Shown here piece after piece: positions 11,891 through 23,385 of a stretch of DNA of 64,000 nucleotides. Both the position numbers and the translations under genes were made by a program. Position 1 is the first letter of the stretch; every line of letters starts with the position of its first letter. Under the pieces are notes generated by a model. It saw only the letters and a program-made list of their open reading frames with translations, was not told the DNA's origin and made no database searches. The DNA is from Jaminaea rosea. Its lineage: Eukaryota > Basidiomycota > Exobasidiomycetes > Microstromatales. Location of the stretch: NCBI RefSeq assembly GCF_003144245.1, contig NW_020289975.1, positions 1,693,496 through 1,757,495 of the forward strand, given 5' to 3'.

Positions 11891-13785
11891 ATGGACCAGA
11901 CTCCAGAGCGGCGCCTTCGCGTCGGTATCATTCACCCCGACCTGGGTATTGGTGAGCAGCCAGCCTCAATCCCTCTTGCCTCGCGCCCCACCTTCCCCGC
12001 TAACCCCCTCCTTCACCTCCTCCTTCACCTCCTCGTCCCCTAGGTGGTGCTGAGCGTCTCGTTGTTGACACAGCCGTCGAGTTGCAGAACAAAGGCCACA
12101 TCGTCGAGATCTTTACGTCCTACTTTGACCCCAAGCGCTGCTTTGAGCCGGCTCGAGATGGTAAGGCCGCTCTCGGCTGAAGACTTATGTTGCTGAGTGC
12201 CTGCTCACCACTTTCAACGCGCGCCTCGACATCACACAGGCACCCTCAAAGTCCATCACATGAAGACACTGATCCCAAGGTCCCTCGGTGGCATGTTTCA
12301 CTCGATATTCAGCATCCTTCAGCAGCTTTCCCTCGTCCTGCAAATGCTACTCTCGATCCTCATGTTCCACTACCCTGGCACCATCCCGAAATGGCTCTTT
12401 CGAGCACTGAGCTCAGCTCCGGCTCTCGAGCCTTTTGACGTCTTCTTGATGGACCAGCAGTCCTTTGGTGTACCTTGGGTCAAGATCTTGGGATTCACAA
12501 GGGTCGTCTTCTACTGTCACTTCCCGGACAAGGAGCTGAGCAACACCATTGCGAAGCAGAAGGCGATTGCGAGGGGCGACTCCGGACCGAGTGCTTTCAG
12601 GCAACTCTATCGCCTCCCTCTGGATCTCATCGAGGAAGGGACCATGGGTGAGCTCGCTCGAGACTCCTGTCAACGGAGTATTCCTCGCTGACGCTACCGC
12701 CTACTCTGTCCTCTCGCCCGCGTCCAGACTATGCCGACAAGATCATGGTCAACTCAGAGTTCACCTCGAAACACTTCATCAAGTCCTTTTACCGTCTACG
12801 TCGAGCTCCTCGCGTCGTATACCCCGGCATCAATCTCTCTTCCTTCGAGTCAAAGGCAGTCGTCAAGTCCGTCGGGAAGCTCATGGCCAACTCAGACGTC
12901 ATGACGCCCATCCAAAAGGGCATTCACGAGATCGTCACAGATGGTAGTCGACCTCTGCTCCTTTCCATCAACCGCTTCGAGGCAAAGAAGAACGTCGCCC
13001 TGGCCCTCGACGCCTTCGCCGGTATGAACAAGGAGCTGACAGGCTCACAACGAGCAAAGAATCATCGCCTCATCCTTGCAGGAGGTTATGATCGCCGAGT
13101 GAAGGACAATATCGACACGCTCAATGAGCTGCAGAAACAAGCGACAGATCTCGGCCTCAACCACATTACTCTCTTCTACGACCCAGCGCCTTTCGAGCCT
13201 CCGGCCTCGATGCCGCGAGAGGGCGAGCTTGAGCAGGCGAGTGTTATCTTCCTACCCAGCCTGCCGGGTCCTCTCCTCAACACGCTCCTCGTCAATGCGA
13301 GCATCGAGGTACTTCTGTACACACCCACGGACGAGCACTTTGGCATCGTGCCTCTCGAGGCCATGGCCTGCGGCATTCCCGTCCTGGCGACAAATACCGG
13401 CGGGCCGGTAGAGAGCATCGTCGATGCAGGATGGGATGGGGCTGCAAAGCGCTTCACCAACGAGGCCGGTACGGGCCTGCTCCGTCATCCTACGAAGAAC
13501 GTCTGGACAGGAGCCATCGTGGCGATGCTGAGCATGAGCGAGGCGGAGCGCGCTCGGATCAGTAAAGCGGCGAGGCAGAGGGTCAAGGACAAATTTTCGG
13601 TCGAGGCCATGGGATCACACATTGAGAGTGTGATCATTGAGGCGGAGGGCAAGGGAAGAGTAACGCTTGAGGAGGGGATGCTGCAGTGGGCTAGCTCGAT
13701 TGGCGTGTTTCTGCTCATGATGTTTGCGTACGTTTGGATGCTGAGGGGTATGAATCAGGCGAGGGCGGCAGCGGGATTGGTCTAG
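11891..13785 (+). CDS. ALG2: alpha-1,3/1,6-mannosyltransferase ALG2
   Basis: Four exons, 11891-11951, 12044-12160, 12240-12647 and 12728-13785, all joined in phase 1, give 547 residues. Introns are 92, 79 and 80 bp. The joins restore DLGIGGAERLVVDTA, EPARDGTLKVHH and EEGTMDYADKIMVNS, all conserved ALG2 blocks. This GT4 enzyme adds the second and third mannose to the dolichol-linked precursor on the cytosolic face of the ER. The GT4 core shows SINRFEAKKNVALALDAF and, near residue 400, EHFGIVPLEAMACGIPV with the catalytic E-x7-E. A hydrophobic C-terminal helix (GVFLLMMFAYVWML) would hold it to the membrane, as known for the family. A further hydrophobic stretch lies near residue 90 (LSLVLQMLLSILMF). 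Confidence 0.95.
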
Positions 13786-14564
13786 GCCAGCGTTGGATGG
13801 GGTGGAAGGAGGTGTGATAGCCGCGAGAAGAAGCGCCGAAGGTGATGATCATAGATGGCGGAGCGATCAGTCAGCCAGGCAGCATCTTGAGTGCATCCAT
13901 CCGTATTTTACAAGCATTATCAGCAGCACCACCACCAACGCTATCACACGTCACGAATATCATAACAGACTTTCCCTGACCATCGCTGCGACCGCTCTTT
14001 AATGAGCCATGGCCGCAGCGCTGCCTCGCTACTCTTCTCAGGTCTCTTATTGACAAGGTCTATCTGTGTCCCATGACGGCGGCGACCGCGCTTTGTTCGC
14101 GACGATGAAGGGTCGATTCGATCCTGTGACGTCCGATCACCATCGATTTCCCCTCCTCGGACACCGAGCAAAAGATCATTGCCTCGCCTACCAGTTGTCA
14201 GGGTAGTCGTGCGGGGGAAGGCAGCCAGCCCGTTGTGGAGGAGGGAAAGTGACGTAGGCTTGGATTAGCGCTTTGCCTGGCCGAGGTTGCCGTCCAGTCG
14301 ACTGACCTGCGCCCTTGGCCCGCTCTCCGCACGCCGCACAGGCGCTGAATTCACTCGTCTCGATCTGCTCGACCCACCTTTCATGCGAGGCGGAGAGTGG
14401 AAGGAAGAGCCGGCCCAATTCATGCAGCCGCTCGAGCGCATCATCGCCGTCGAGGACGACGATCGTGGGGAAGGGAAAGAGAGCGGGTCCCGATTGAATC
14501 AAGACTCGGTCCTGCTCTCCTCCTTTCTTCCTCACACCATCAACAACGCCAAGCTTGATTCAAG
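13786..14564. other. intergenic region, 0.78 kb
   Basis: No gene seen between ALG2 and the MBOAT gene. Open frames on both strands are short and unlike known proteins. A sequence near 14111 resembles a tRNA T-loop by chance, but its stem does not pair. Presumably ALG2 3' UTR and MBOAT promoter. Confidence 0.5.
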
Positions 14565-16250
14565 ATGGCGGCAGTCAACGATAATATGTGGGACAAGGTC
14601 TCCAAGCTCATCCCGGGCGCTCATCCAACTCATTCTATCCTTGGCTTCAAGGTAAGCGCCGCGTCAGGTATCCTCATGTTGTCAGGCCTCGCATTGCTGA
14701 CCACTGTCATCCCTCCTCCCTCTCTGCGCTCTTGCACCTCGTGACCACAGCTACTTGAGGAGGACCCAGTCATCGCGTTGGCTAAGCAAGCAGGCTTCCG
14801 CGTAGCAGAGTATGACCTGCCGCCTTACCCGCTCAAGCTGGCTGGCATCATCGGTCTGCGCATGATGGCCTTCATGTTCTCTTCTGGTGCCTTGGCTTGG
14901 TTCCTCTACCACTTTGTAGCCAAGCGATCTCCTGTCCTCAACTACGGCTGTCTCGGTCTTCTCGCTACTATGCTCCTCGCTTGGCCCGAGGTCGTTGGGC
15001 GGTCCGGTGTCATGCTCCTCGACTTCTGGAGGCCGGCACTTGGATTCAGGTCAGCGCTCCTCGTCTGGGACATCTTTCATATCCGTACGCGAGAGGAGGT
15101 CGAGTCGTGGAACCCCTTCCGCTTCTTCTGCCACCTGTGGGCTTTCCCCAAAGAGGAGGAGTGAGTGTCCAGCGAGCGAAGAGGTATTCGTCATAGTGGG
15201 GCCATTAGCTGACGCGTCTTGCACAGGGAAATCGCTGAGCGCACCCGCGAGGAAGGCTTTGAGCGCGACCCTCGCTGGGAGAACCTCAAGGGCATGCCCA
15301 AAGTCATCATCGAGGGCAGCATTCTCCTTCTCACCCTGTACGTTATCCCCCCGGCGGAGCTCACAGTCGGCATGAGCCGCGTCGCCTACCACGCCTACTG
15401 CGACTCTCTTGGCCTGTCCATCCTGATGGCCCTTGCCCTCTTCGGTGACGGTCTTCTCAAGTCTCTGGGTATCCTCTTTGGCGTCGAGATGGCCGACATG
15501 TTTGAGAACCCCCTCGGCACCACAAACATCCGCCTCTTCTGGTCCCATTGGAATCGCGCCATTGCGTCGGTGCTGCATCGCGTCGTTTTTGGTGGTGGAC
15601 GCAACAGCAAGTCGTCGGTACGCAGCCAGAAGAAGAAGGCCGACGCCGCCGCCGTCAATAAGAAGGGCGGACGTGCTCAGCAGCTAGCACAGCGTCAGCA
15701 CATGGACCAGCTCTCCGAGACCGAGGCCGAGACGGGCAAGACGGATGACGAGGACGAGGGAGGACTTCGCCACCGCAAGGGAGCCATTAAGCCTATGACT
15801 CCCGCTGGTAACGGCAATGGCACCGCCAATGGCTCAGAGAAGACCAAGGCTGCCTCCCAGCAGCAGCAACAGCCCCGCAAGAAGGGGCCCTTCTACCCCA
15901 AGGCCATCGCTGCAATCGCGACCTTCGCCATGTCCGGTATCTTCCACGAGCATATCACGCGCAACACTCTGGGCTTCGCAAACGGGGAGAACTTCATCTT
16001 TTTTGTCCTCAACGGTGTCGCCACCGTTGCCTCGACGTGGTTCAAGCGCACCTTCCCCAAGCAGAATGAGCGAATCCCCACTTGGCTGAGCCTCATTCTT
16101 CTGCACACCTTCTTCTTCACCGTCATCCCGCTCTTCTGCTCGCCTTTCATCAGGAGCGGCTTCTTCACGCAGATGGATGCGCTCAAGTACGAGTTGCTGC
16201 CTATTGCGCCCAGAAAGAGGGGAAGCTTCATCTACCTTTTCGGCAACTGA
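14565..16250 (+). CDS. MBOAT family acyltransferase, wax-synthase-like
   Basis: Exons 14565-14651, 14751-15160 and 15227-16250 (introns 99 and 66 bp) give 506 residues. It is a polytopic membrane protein, with hydrophobic helices near residues 55-135, in the region after 190, and from 390 to the end. The family signature is in two parts: NIRLFWSHWNRAIASVLHRVVF and, after a spacer, MSGIFHEHI, where the histidine is the expected MBOAT catalytic residue. MBOAT_2 (wax synthase-like) enzymes move acyl chains onto lipid alcohols or sugars in the ER. The substrate cannot be read from the sequence. A hydrophilic insert of roughly 100 residues (Lys-, acidic- and Gln-rich, residues about 290-385) separates the two motifs and is unusual. 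Ordinary neighbours on both sides argue against a biosynthetic cluster. Confidence 0.75.
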
Positions 16251-16571
16251 GGCTGAGAAGTCTGCGAAGCCAAGGCTTCTTTTTTCAAGGGACTCTTGAC
16301 ATCAGCACTGCTTCAACCGATTACCCCGACAAAATCCTCTCACTGCGTCGCTTCGCCATCAATCAATCAATCAATCAATCAACCACACACTCAACTCACT
16401 GTATCGCACCTGCTATTGCTATTGCGCCGCAATCTCTCCGAACTCCTTCGCCGGCTGTACCTCTCTGTTTTGCTCCAACGCTCCGCTACTCGCTGTCTTG
16501 AACAAATGCAAAGCCTTTCTCTCGAGCTCCACTCTTGCCTCGATGCCGCCTTATCCTATGATACAGTGCGT
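16251..16571. other. convergent 3' intergenic region with (ATCA)n repeat
   Basis: A 321-bp space between the stops of the MBOAT gene and CDC123. It contains an ATCA run (16358-16382) and otherwise A/T- and C/T-rich sequence suited to two opposing terminators. No gene seen. Confidence 0.6.
16358..16382. repeat. (ATCA)n microsatellite
   Basis: About six copies of ATCA without interruption, in the tail-to-tail space between two genes. Confidence 0.9.
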
Positions 16572-18095
16572 CTACGCAGCCGTCGCCTGCTGCTGCTGCT
16601 CCTTCCATGCCCTCAAGAATTCGCTTTGCGCTCCCATGCCGCCGTCTGCAGCACTCACTGCCTCGTGAGGTGCCATGTTGGCCACATAGGCAGGTGCGCC
16701 GCCCATTGCGTGTTGAGCCTGTGCTTGCGAGGTGAGAATGCGGAGAGTGGGCAAGGGGGCGCGTGGTCTTCTCGGTGCTGACGATGTGCTGCCGCTGCCG
16801 CTGCCACTGCTACGATCGAGGTTCATGAGGGTTGCTGAAGGCGCGCTCTCTTCTGGCCAAGGTTCATAATGTGTTGTTGGAGGACGGCCGTCGGTGTAGA
16901 TGCGGATGAAGGGCTGACCACGGGGGTCGCGCTCCCCATTCTCATCGTCGTCATCCTCGCCCTCGTCGTCTGATGCCTGGTCCTCGTCACCAAACGTAGC
17001 CTTGACCTCTGCTTCCTGCTCGTCCTCTTCCTGTTCCTCTTCCGCACGGTAAGGCGCAGCACCATGTCTTCTCCTCCACGCCCTAGTCGCCTTGGCCTCG
17101 AGCTCCTCCCACTCCCAAAGAAGCGCATCCGTACGCGGCAGGTACGCATTGACGTCTACGAGGAACACCTTCTCCCTATCGCGTGTCAAATAGACGTCGA
17201 AGACGTAGTCATGCAGCCTAGGGTCAAGCTTCCCACCTCTGCTTGCCCCATCTTCCTCCCCTCTCTCGCCTTCGGCGCTGCTTCTCGGGCGAAGATGCTC
17301 AATCCAAAAGTCCCTCAGCTTCCTCCTCACATCGAGCTTGACCTCCTCCCGTTGCAGAAAGTCATAGTACGTCGTTGCATCCCGTTGACAGGCGGCGACG
17401 AAGTGTCCTGATCGAACAAAACAGCGGAACTCGTGGGCGGGTTGGAGGGAGGAGAAGTGTCGCTTGAGGATGAGGTTGAGACGCGGTTGCGATTGCGTGG
17501 ACGAAGAGGCTTCAGTGGCCTGCTCCACATCTTTGGCGACGAAATTGCTACTCTTGAGCAGAAGATACACATCAGCCGGAGTAGTACATCGTAGGGTCTG
17601 CCCTGGTAGAATCCAAGCCGCATCCCGTGGAGCGGACCAGTCCATCTTGGGAAAGACTTGGCCATCGTACTTTTCGATGATGGTGCGGATGTGCTCGTCT
17701 AGCGCAGAAAAATCTCGCGCTTGTAGTGGTGGAGCTGATGAATTGGATGATGAGCTGCTGGCGTCGTCGTCGTCGTCTCCATCAGCGTCATCTTGATCGT
17801 CTTCTTCATCCTGCTCTCCGCCTACGACGCCTGCCCCACTCCCTCGCGGCAGCACGAGCCCGTCCTCCTGCAGCCACTCGTAGAAGTCCGGCTGGATCTT
17901 CGCCACATCCACTATGGTCGCTTTTGGGGACACTGAGCGCAGCGACGGATACCAGGAGGAGAAGCGCGTGGCAGCCAGGGCTTCATGGATGGGTGTGAGC
18001 GCGGGAAGCGCAGTCGAAGACGAGGAGGGCGTCGCCGATGCTGCTGATGCTGAAGCTGATGCTGCTGAAGTAGCGATCGTGGTTGGAACGACCAT
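16572..18095 (-). CDS. CDC123: cell division cycle protein 123 (eIF2 assembly factor)
   Basis: One exon of 507 residues from ATG 18095. The D123/CDC123 fold is recognisable throughout: FSSWYPSLRSVSPKATIV near the start, then VFPKMDWSAPRDAAWI, TLRCTTPADVYLLLKSS, LNLILKRHFSSLQPAHEFRCFV and VFDVYLTRDREKVFLVDVN, the ATP-grasp-like core including the DVN metal site. CDC123 binds eIF2 gamma and drives assembly of the eIF2 trimer, so it controls translation initiation. Acidic and Ser-rich inserts (around residues 105-135 and 360-390) and a low-complexity tail make it longer than the usual 330-360. The frame extends to ATG 18290, but that would overlap the divergent gene and adds nothing conserved. 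An acceptor-like TTAATTGCAG just upstream of 18095 could mark a 5' UTR intron. Confidence 0.9.
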   Translation of the reverse strand: MVVPTTIATSAASASASAASATPSSSSTALPALTPIHEALAATRFSSWYPSLRSVSPKATIVDVAKIQPDFYEWLQEDGLVLPRGSGAGVVGGEQDEEDDQDDADGDDDDDASSSSSNSSAPPLQARDFSALDEHIRTIIEKYDGQVFPKMDWSAPRDAAWILPGQTLRCTTPADVYLLLKSSNFVAKDVEQATEASSSTQSQPRLNLILKRHFSSLQPAHEFRCFVRSGHFVAACQRDATTYYDFLQREEVKLDVRRKLRDFWIEHLRPRSSAEGERGEEDGASRGGKLDPRLHDYVFDVYLTRDREKVFLVDVNAYLPRTDALLWEWEELEAKATRAWRRRHGAAPYRAEEEQEEDEQEAEVKATFGDEDQASDDEGEDDDDENGERDPRGQPFIRIYTDGRPPTTHYEPWPEESAPSATLMNLDRSSGSGSGSTSSAPRRPRAPLPTLRILTSQAQAQHAMGGAPAYVANMAPHEAVSAADGGMGAQSEFLRAWKEQQQQATAA

Positions 18096-18274
18096 GCTGG
18101 TCGGTGGTAGTGATCTGCAATTAAGATGAATGGTAGCAGGGACTGGCTCGCTGCTACCCCACTTTTCGTAATGCGCCTTCGACGCAAAGTGCCTCGAGCG
18201 GAGGAGAGAGAGCGGAAGCAGAGATTGGCTCCGCTCCGCCTTCTTCTCGACGGTCGTCACCGCAACCCAAGACC
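18096..18274. promoter_or_regulatory. bidirectional promoter, CDC123 / EFM3-like
   Basis: Only 179 bp separate the start codons of the two divergent genes, so they must share a promoter region. No TATA box or known element is evident. Confidence 0.6.
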
Positions 18275-19617
18275 ATGGCGTCCACGTCAAGTGCAGTAGA
18301 AACTCAAAAGAAGACAGAAGAGGCCATATTGGAGCACGTCAGGCTGCTGATACAAGTGCAATACTCTTCAAGACTGCCAGTGAGATCCAAGCGCTTCAGA
18401 TGGCCCTCGGATGACTGGCTTCTAAAAGTACAGGGTCCGCTTGCTCAAGCCTTGTTTGATAGCGAGGAGACAGCGACGTTGGCCGATACAAGCTACGACA
18501 AGACCTTCCTCAAGGCTCTGATTTCCAGGATTGAGCGGGCCATTCAAGCATACCAGGAAGAGGAGCATGTAAGCATACGCGCTCGAGGCAACGTTGCCCT
18601 CGCGCTCATTAACTGATCATTGCCTGCCTACTACCTCCTCCACAATCTCCTCAACAACGCCAGGAAGTAGATCCTCTTCTACTGGAACGGTACGCCGAGC
18701 TCATGGCGATGCCTTCTTCATCCAGATCTGCAGCTATGAGTCTGAATCCAATGGACAGACTATCCAGCTCGATGCCATTCAGTTCGCACGCGCCGCCACC
18801 TGACCGGATGGTCGAGTACTGGTTCCCCTGCCGTAGCAATGCCCAGGGTAGCAGCAGCATCGAGGATATGTGGAGACGCATACGTCTCTGTGAAGCCTCA
18901 TCAGCACTGGTCGGTTCGGGAACCACAGCGTGCAAGACGTGGGAGGCAGCATTACGTCTGGCGTCACACCTGCTCTGTCACCGTGACGAGCTAGTGCAAC
19001 CGGGCAGCAGAGTGCTTGAGCTGGGCAGCGGCACTGGGCTTGTGAGCATGCTCATGGCGTATCTCATGAGCGACAACGCAATCGAAGAGGGTGCCAAGAC
19101 AGCAGGCTCCGTCTATGCCACGGATTTGCCCGTCGTCGTCGCCTCCAAGCTGCAGCCAACGATCGATCTCAATGAAGGGATATCGCGGCCGCAGCTATGC
19201 TCATTGGACTGGTCTGACCCCGAGAGCTCATCGCATCTTCTCGAAGACGTTCAGCCCACCCTGATACTGGGCGCAGATATCGTCTTTGACCCGGACATCT
19301 GCCAGCACCTCGTACGCGTCCTTTACGATGCACTCCGGCCGCGAGCTTCGCAACCTTCAGACGGGTCTGAGCCAGCTCCCCAAGCTCTCATAGCAAGCAC
19401 AGTGCGCAATCCGTCGACGTACTCGCGCTTCTTGGCTCTACTGGACGCGGCTGGGTTGCAGACGGAGGAGGTCAAACTGGATCGTCTCGAAGTTGAGCCG
19501 CCGACAACAGCCAGCGGAGCCGATCTGCACGGTGTCCCAACAATACTGCCTTTCGACTCAGGGCACGACGAAGCCATCGAAGGCGTTGTCAAGGGTCTGC
19601 GCATCTGGCTCCAGTGA
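18275..19617 (+). CDS. EFM3: protein-lysine methyltransferase, EFM3/FAM86 (EEF2KMT) family
   Basis: Exons 18275-18568 and 18664-19617 (intron 95 bp, GTAAGC/CAG, phase 0) give 415 residues. The C-terminal two thirds form a class I SAM-dependent methyltransferase: GTTACKTWEAALRLASHL, then motif I VLELGSGTGLVSML, VYATDLP, CSLDWSD and ILGADIVFDPDICQHLV. The segment IASTVRNPSTYSRFLALLDAAG is characteristic of the FAM86/Efm3 group, which methylates a lysine of translation elongation factor 2. The N-terminal 140 residues form the usual helical FAM86-like extension. It is head-to-head with CDC123, another translation-factor gene. The family is confident; the exact substrate is by homology only. Confidence 0.83.
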
Positions 19618-19900
19618 GACGTTTGGTGGTGTCTGGCCCGTAGGCGTCGTCGCCGCGTCCATCTGCCGGTCCGACACGAGCACGACGCGCTGTGGTCGCG
19701 TGGTCGACGAGTCGCGTTAATTGGCTGCCCCGCCTAAATGGGCAACTGCGAGTCGAGTCCTGGCAGGGCTTCCTTCTCGTCCTCATATCGCCTGTCCTTC
19801 TCTGTATCGTCTATACGCCACCTTCATTCACAGCATCAACAGCATCATCATCATAACGACATACTAGCGCGCAGAAGAGCATCTAGCTTCCGCCGCCATC

Positions 19901-22900
19901 ATGGCAACCGTCCGTGATGGAATGCCCATCGTGATTCGCGGGCCTGAGGCAACTGCAAAGCGCTACTTCACTGCCATGCCTCGTACCCTTGATGTGAGCA
20001 CAGCTTGTCCGCTCACATTTTATCGTGCTTCGCCTTCGCTCACCGACTCAATCCCTTCGTCCATTCTCACGCGCAGACCCTCCTCCTCAAAGCACGCTCC
20101 CTCTTCCCCGTCCCGCCAGGTTATACCCCCTACATGACCCTCGAGCATGACGAGAATGCCGTCATCCTCGAAGATGCTCTTCCCTTCATCCGCGAGCGTG
20201 AAGTGTTGGTGTTCAGATGGAGCCCAGAGACGCCCAGGAAGAGCTCAGGAAACAGGGTCAGGTGGGATAGTAGTGTCGAGAAGGGAGGTGAAGGAGACAA
20301 GGGGAACGCGTCCACGACGTCAGGGTCGCCGCCGACTACGAGCTTCAACAGGCGCTCAGCTGCGACTGCGTCCGAGGAATCTGCAGCTTCGTCATCGTCA
20401 TCGTCAAGCGGCGCACAGGCAACACCTTCACGCGGTGCGGCGGCGCGAGCTGCCCATGCCAAGCGCGTTTTGGAGGAGCAGAGACGCTTGCGCGAGGAGG
20501 AGCGTCGGCAGGAGGAGGAACTAGAGGCAAAGGCGGTGAAATTGCGAGAGGACGAGAGCAGGAGCAAGGCCGAGCAACAGGAGCGCGACGCTGCCTCGAC
20601 ATCCGTACAAGTCCAAGCTCTCGCCACCGCTCCTTCCGTCACCCGCCCATCCGATATCAGTGCGATCACGGCGTCAGACCTCGAGGCCTCCGGCTCTTCG
20701 CCACCGCCCTACTCATCTCCCGAAGACGGCCTCCTCACCGCGCTCAAGAAGGCCGCTCAAGCCACTGCAGCATCCACCAAAGAGACAACTCCCGAGAGAG
20801 AGGATGTGCACATCGACCCTCCCTCCTCTCCCCTTGTCGCTAGCCCAACTCGAGCCGTTCACGCTGCAGTCGCAAAGGCTGCTATGAGCCCGCACGACGA
20901 TGCTGATGGATCGCGACTGGTGGCTGGTAGGAGCCCTTCGGCTGATCACGGGCGTGATGATGTGGATGCGACGCCGACCAAGAAGGCTTCGCCATCCCTG
21001 CCTGCGGAGGAAGGGGCAGATGAGACCATTCGCACTCCGCTGGCTGTAATCGACTCCACCAAGCAAGTGACGTCCGAGCCAAGCCAACAGAGCGAGGCGT
21101 ATCAGACCATGAAGTCAGTCCTCAACAGCCTGAGCAGCCATCCGAGCGCGACCACACTCCTCTCCCGAGGCGGCACAAGCAATTCACCTTCACCGTGCGC
21201 CACTGAATGGTCCGCTATCCAAGCCAGAATCTCCAGCGCCGCTTACGACAGCACTCAGCCCCTGGAAGCCTTCAAGGCTGACCTGTCCTCATTCTGGCGC
21301 CACACAAGGGATGTCTGTGGCGCAAAGTCTCAGCAAGCCGAGTCTGCCGGTGTGCTGGAGCGCTTCGCTGCTGTCCTGCTTGCAGAGCACAAGCTGCCTA
21401 CCGCCGGAGCCGCGCGCGGCGGAGCGAACACAAAGGAGGATCGACGCAAGGCTGCCGCAGCGCTGATGGCTCAATGGAACAGGGCGACAAGCTCCAGCAA
21501 CAAAAAATCGCCCTCCGGAGCCGTTCTCTCATCATTGTCCCCTCCCCCTCTTCCATCTCAACAGCGCGGGTCTAAGCGTCCGGCTCTCCTGTCCACCTCT
21601 TCGGAGGACAGCCTCTCCTCTGCTGCCACAAGCAGCAGCGCGAAGCGCGTAAAACAGTCTCTGCCATCGTTCATGACCAACAAGAACCATCCGGCTTGGA
21701 TGGTAAAGCAGCGAGCTACGAGCGGTGGGACTGTATCTGCTCCTCAGAAGGCTAAGAGCAAAGAGCCGGACATGAGCGCTTTTCATCGGGCAATGATGGG
21801 GATGGACAAGCAGCCCGTGCTTCAGCAGCCTCAGCCGCAGAACATCAGACCGCAGGCTAGTGCGACAGCGCCTGCTGAGCCGTCAATGCTTCAGGCGAGC
21901 GAGAGGTCGGTCTCAGAGGCGCATTCGGGTATTTCCGCTCCAGCAGACGAGCGTGAGGCCGAGCAGCAGTCCGCTGCCGATGGCACTGAGCCTCCGCAAA
22001 AGGAGGCCACCATGATCTCCTCGCCTGTAGAAGAGGCCGTCGCTGATGTGACGGAACAAGCAGTCGAGGACACGCCCGTGATGGAGGGCATCCACGCCGA
22101 GCAAGCAGGCGCTGTCGCCGACGTTGAGGGGGAGCCGCAAGGCGAAGGTGCCGCCGGTGCTCCGACCGTTGAGAAGGAGGATGTTCCACATCATGAGCAC
22201 GAGCCCGGGCGTGTCGAGACTCTTGCAGAGGCCCAAGACGAGCCTGCAGCATCGCCTTCTATCGTGCAGGAGGAAGGAGGCCTGATGGAGAAGCCGATCG
22301 AGCAGGAAGAAGAGATACCTTCTCTCGCTTCGTCTACGACTTTCACCGCTCGCCGACGTCCCGGGTCGCCTGCAACAGCTTCGTTTACTGAGGCGCAACG
22401 CGAAGATCAAGGGAGCCAAGCAGCTGCCGAATCCGAGGCTGAGCAGGCAAAGGATGAGGGCGACCCGCAACAGGAGCCCGCCAACAAGAAGAAGCCCGCA
22501 GCCAAGCGAGCGAAAAGAGGCGCGGCGGCCAAGCGCAAGAAGCAAGAGAAGGCCTCAGCTGCCGCCGCAGTCCAAGTCAAGGACGTCGACAATGCGGCGG
22601 AGAAGTGCCCTCCACCAGTCGCCTCTTCTGCTCCACAGCGAAGAAAGGGAGTTGCTCAGCCTTCTCGCCGCTCAAACCGTGGGGCTACTTGTGCCGCCAC
22701 GGCCGCCTCGATCTCTTTGGCTTTCGCATCATCGCCAGCCATGGAGGCTGAGAGCCAAGAAAGCGTTGTAGCTCCGCCCTCGCTCGAGCACGAGAAGGAC
22801 AACGAGATGCACATCGACGTCGATGACGAGGCGGCTCTTGTCGCATCATCCCTCGCGTCGCAGCCCAAAGGCATGCCTGATGAGGCATCCATCGGCGACG

Positions 22901-23223
22901 CCACAGCTGATGCCTGCAAGGCGCCGGCGAAGCGCGGCCGCAAGCCGAAGAGTAGCACGAGCAAAACCGCGGCGCAGAAGGCTGCGGGAAAGAGGGTTAG
23001 CCCTGTCAAGACTAGAAAGAGGGGCGAGAAGGCTACTACGTTCTCCGCGGCAAGCCAGCGCGAGGAGCGGTCAAGGAGCGAGGAGGAAGTCATGCTCGCC
23101 GCTGAGGCTGCAGTGGAGGAGATTGAGGTGTCGCGTGGCAGTGGCAGCGGGAGCGGTAGCAAGAAGACCTCCCCCTCGAGGTGGGGAGGCATGGCTGCTG
23201 CGGTCAGGTCGCTGCTTTCGTGA
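19901..23223 (+). CDS. large low-complexity protein with ubiquitin-like N-terminus and basic nuclear motifs, function unknown
   Basis: Exons 19901-19993 and 20077-23223 (intron 83 bp, GTGAGC/CAG, phase 0) give 1079 residues. Splicing joins AMPRTLD to TLLLKARSLFPV and completes a compact N-terminal domain of about 80 residues that looks like a beta-grasp fold: VIRGPEATAKRYFTAMP, then GYTPYMTLEHDENAVILEDA and REREVLVFRW. The pattern loosely recalls the N-terminal domain of Net1/Dnt1 (Cdc14 binding), but I cannot claim this. Next is a highly charged segment around residues 155-195 (EEQRRLREEERRQEEE) that should be a coiled coil. The remainder is Ser/Ala/Glu-rich and looks disordered, with basic patches KKKPAAKRAKRG and RGRKPKSS (AT-hook-like) near the end, suggesting a nuclear, perhaps DNA-associated, protein. 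One short conserved-looking core is FMTNKNHPAWMVKQR. Confidence 0.7.
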
Positions 23224-23385
23224 TGCGGCACGAACCAGAGCGGCGGAGCAAGGCTCGGAGAAGTGTCGATCTCAAATACTCAGCATTCATCAGCCTTCGA
23301 ATCTCTATTCTCATATGCTGTCGTTGCTCTTTTTGCGAAATGCAATATCATTCACATCCCGCGATCCCCTCGCCTGACATGACAT

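Noticed and set aside
14105-14125. T-loop-like GATTCGATCC
   Set aside because: The flanking bases do not pair as a T stem and no D or anticodon arm precedes it.
18096-18290. N-terminal extension of CDC123 to ATG 18290
   Set aside because: It overlaps the start of the divergent methyltransferase gene and adds no conserved residues.
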